Source: Bolinopsis microptera (lineage: Eukaryota > Ctenophora > Tentaculata > Lobata > Bolinopsidae). Taken from it: a stretch of 60,000 nt of DNA. The notes beneath the pieces were generated by a model that ran no database searches, was not told where the DNA came from, and saw only the letters and a program-made list of their open reading frames with translations. The translations under genes were made by a program, and so were the position numbers. Within the stretch, counting starts at the first letter, position 1. Every line of letters begins with the position of its first letter. Shown here piece after piece: positions 58,097-60,000 of this stretch. The stretch is from contig NC_087072.1 of assembly GCF_026151205.1 (NCBI RefSeq), positions 20,118,103-20,178,102 on the forward strand, read 5' to 3'.

Positions 58097-59891
58097 AACC
58101 AAGTTCGTGATTAAGCGGCGGGTTTTGTAGTACGTAAAAGTGTGTAGTAGTGCGTTAAATGTTAAATGTTGATTGTTTTACACCAAGATCGGTCCATCTC
58201 AAATTTACAAATTAAGAAAGTTAGACTTCAACTCTAATTTTTTAACTCATAGAGTTGATTCGATGTTTATTCATCGTTAATTTAAAGTATAGAACTAAAC
58301 AGTCTTTAAGTTCCAGAGATTGCTGTAAATTTTCTAAGTAACGAAACATAGAGCTGCCTAATTCATTTTACTGATCAGGATCTGTAACAGCTTAAAATTT
58401 GGACATTTTTTGTTTTTAAAGTTTGTGTTTTAGTGTTTTGTAGCGGTGTACACCTCCCATCTTCTGAATAACATCCTGGTAAATATACTGAATCCATACT
58501 TGTATGAATACTGAATAGAAACGTATGAATAGAAACGAAGACAAATTATTCATGCTAATTATTCATGTTGAAACGCTCGCGTTACAGAGCAAGATTGGCA
58601 AGATCGATGAGCTTTCGATCATTAACCATTAATATTATTCAACACTAAATAATAAAACTGTCAAACAAATATTCTTCCCGTACACAATCAAACTTTCAAC
58701 TCAGAACTTTCGCTAATTTTAACTGACTTAGTAACACCTCTGACCTCATTAAAGTATGCACAATCGCAACGGCATAATTTGGTTGATATTATTGAAGTTT
58801 TTCCTCTAGATACGTGTACATTTACTTTTATTAAGTGGTCATTAAAATTTTATTATTATAATTATGATTATGGAGGGGATATGATTATGACCAATTCAAT
58901 CGACCAATCAAGACACAACTTTGTAAGGTCAAATTAAATTACCCTTCCCTATATCAATAGTGAATAGTGTAATTTACCATTCATACCTTAAATGTGCTAT
59001 TGAGTCTCATTCTGAACAGGGTTTAATTTTCTAAATCGCTTATTAGTTTATTGACCTTGTACTTCATCAAAACACGATCACCTGGCACCTATTACTATTA
59101 GTATTCATCTCCTTTGTAGAGGATCAAGCTGTAAAATAGAACATTGAAGACCTGTGCTTCATTTGGTACCCCACTTTAATTCGTACTCTAGAGTGAAGAC
59201 TTTCACTTTTCAGTTCAAGGAGTCATTAACAATATCTCAAGTAATTTTCACGTTTCTCAGTTATTTAAGTGGTGCTACAACAGGCATCAGTCGTCTCTAA
59301 AATACCATTTTGTGGTCATATAAAATACAATATACATAAGCAAGATATATCGCCAGATATGTTCTAGGAGTGTATATTCGTTGTTACGTGTAGTATGGTA
59401 TTGTTTCAAAATGTTTCGGAACCGTCAAAACGTTCCAAATAGACGACAAATTTATTGATGTCTGCCCTGGGAATTGATGAGACCCTTGCGAAACAACAGG
59501 CGATTAATTAAGGAGCTACTCATTCTGCCGAGTTCATGTAGAAGAACAACTCCGGTTTCTCCTCTGTATTAAATATAGCAACTCAAAAGTCACGAACATA
59601 AGACAGCTTCTCTGCTGGCCCACAAAAAGGAAATTGACACTCTATCCGAAGTATTGGTCTAATTGGAGAAATTAGCAGCTGAGGCCCTCTGTCGGTGGCG
59701 TTACTTTCTCCCCGAGCAAACGAGGAGCCAATATTGCTTGTCACCACCCAACTAAGGCAGTGAACTCTGTCCCCGCGACCCACACACACACACACTATAA
59801 ACCGCCTCCTCCGCCACACACCGTCATATATAATATGTGCATAGCATGTAGACATTTTTCTGCTTACAAAACATTTTTACCTGCTCCGAAA
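58097..59891. other. Non-coding; possible promoter or 5' region at the right
   Basis: A short (CA)n run lies at 59781-59794. A more GC-rich segment (59640-59820) with ctataaacc could be a promoter region for the edge exon; this is speculative. Confidence 0.3.
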
Positions 59892-60000
59892 TGCCAATTA
59901 AGATTGGAACGAGGATGGCGGGTGCTGGTCCGGAGCACTTGGCACCAACCTGCACCGTAGCTGCCTTTGCCAAGAAGAAGACCCTTGTTGTGGAGCCTGA
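59892..60000 (+). CDS. Coding-like exon running off the right edge
   Basis: From ATG at 59892 the frame reads MPIKIGTRMAGAGPEHLAPT and on through CTVAAFAKKKTLVVEP, open to the last base. Composition and GC content differ from the AT-rich surroundings and look coding. It may start at this ATG or at an upstream acceptor. Its phase does not fit directly onto exon 2 at 52614, so it is either a further exon after an unseen one or a new gene. Family not recognised. Confidence 0.42.

Overview
This is nuclear DNA of a metazoan, most likely an AT-rich aquatic invertebrate; the species cannot be named from sequence alone. The evidence is intron-split genes with GT/AG junctions and consistent phases, non-LTR retrotransposons, a Penelope-like element, several families of cut-and-paste MITEs, long foldback palindromes and minisatellites. 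There are no operons, ribosome binding sites or CRISPR arrays. Most of the window is intron or intergenic repeat.

Layout. 1-765 (-): N-terminal part of a Penelope-like element. 1017-1695 (+): the last three exons of an ERI1/ERI3-type 3'-5' exonuclease. 3.3-5.1 kb: a tandem duplication and a 1.1 kb element with inverted ends. 5.5-9.5 kb: a compound, multi-level palindrome built from three sequence blocks, each present in inverted copies. 10.7-16.2 kb (-): a nine-exon TPR protein gene of the IFIT/TTC22 type, whose junctions all keep phase (about 560 codons). 16.2-22.6 kb: mostly non-coding, with a degenerate hammerhead-like Penelope remnant, hairpins and a 10-bp minisatellite. 22.6-27.7 kb (+): a CR1/Jockey-group LINE with a PHD-finger ORF1 and an intact endonuclease/reverse transcriptase ORF2; ORF1 is split by a 738-bp palindromic element flanked by TTAA. 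28-30 kb: two possible terminal exons. 30.95-34.04 kb (-): a broken but almost full-length second LINE with an 11-bp target-site duplication. 34.7-36 kb: Helitron-like repeats, a mariner-type MITE and a perfect 58-bp palindrome. 37.9-38.1 kb (-): a probable terminal exon.

40,672-52,614 (+): the first two coding exons of an unrecognised gene, separated by an 11.8-kb intron. That intron holds a 1.45-kb G-rich minisatellite and a MITE with a 10-bp GGGG-bearing repeat just upstream of exon 2. The second intron holds a 30-bp minisatellite. A hAT-type MITE with a perfect 8-bp duplication lies at 57.8-58.1 kb, and a coding-like exon runs off the right edge.

The genes do not form a visible pathway. 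The strongest non-routine signals are the nested palindrome complex at 5.5-9.5 kb, the exact TTAA insertion that splits a LINE ORF1, the MITE carrying its own minisatellite, and the recurrence of minisatellites whose period is 10 or 30 bp. I found no convincing new multi-gene system.
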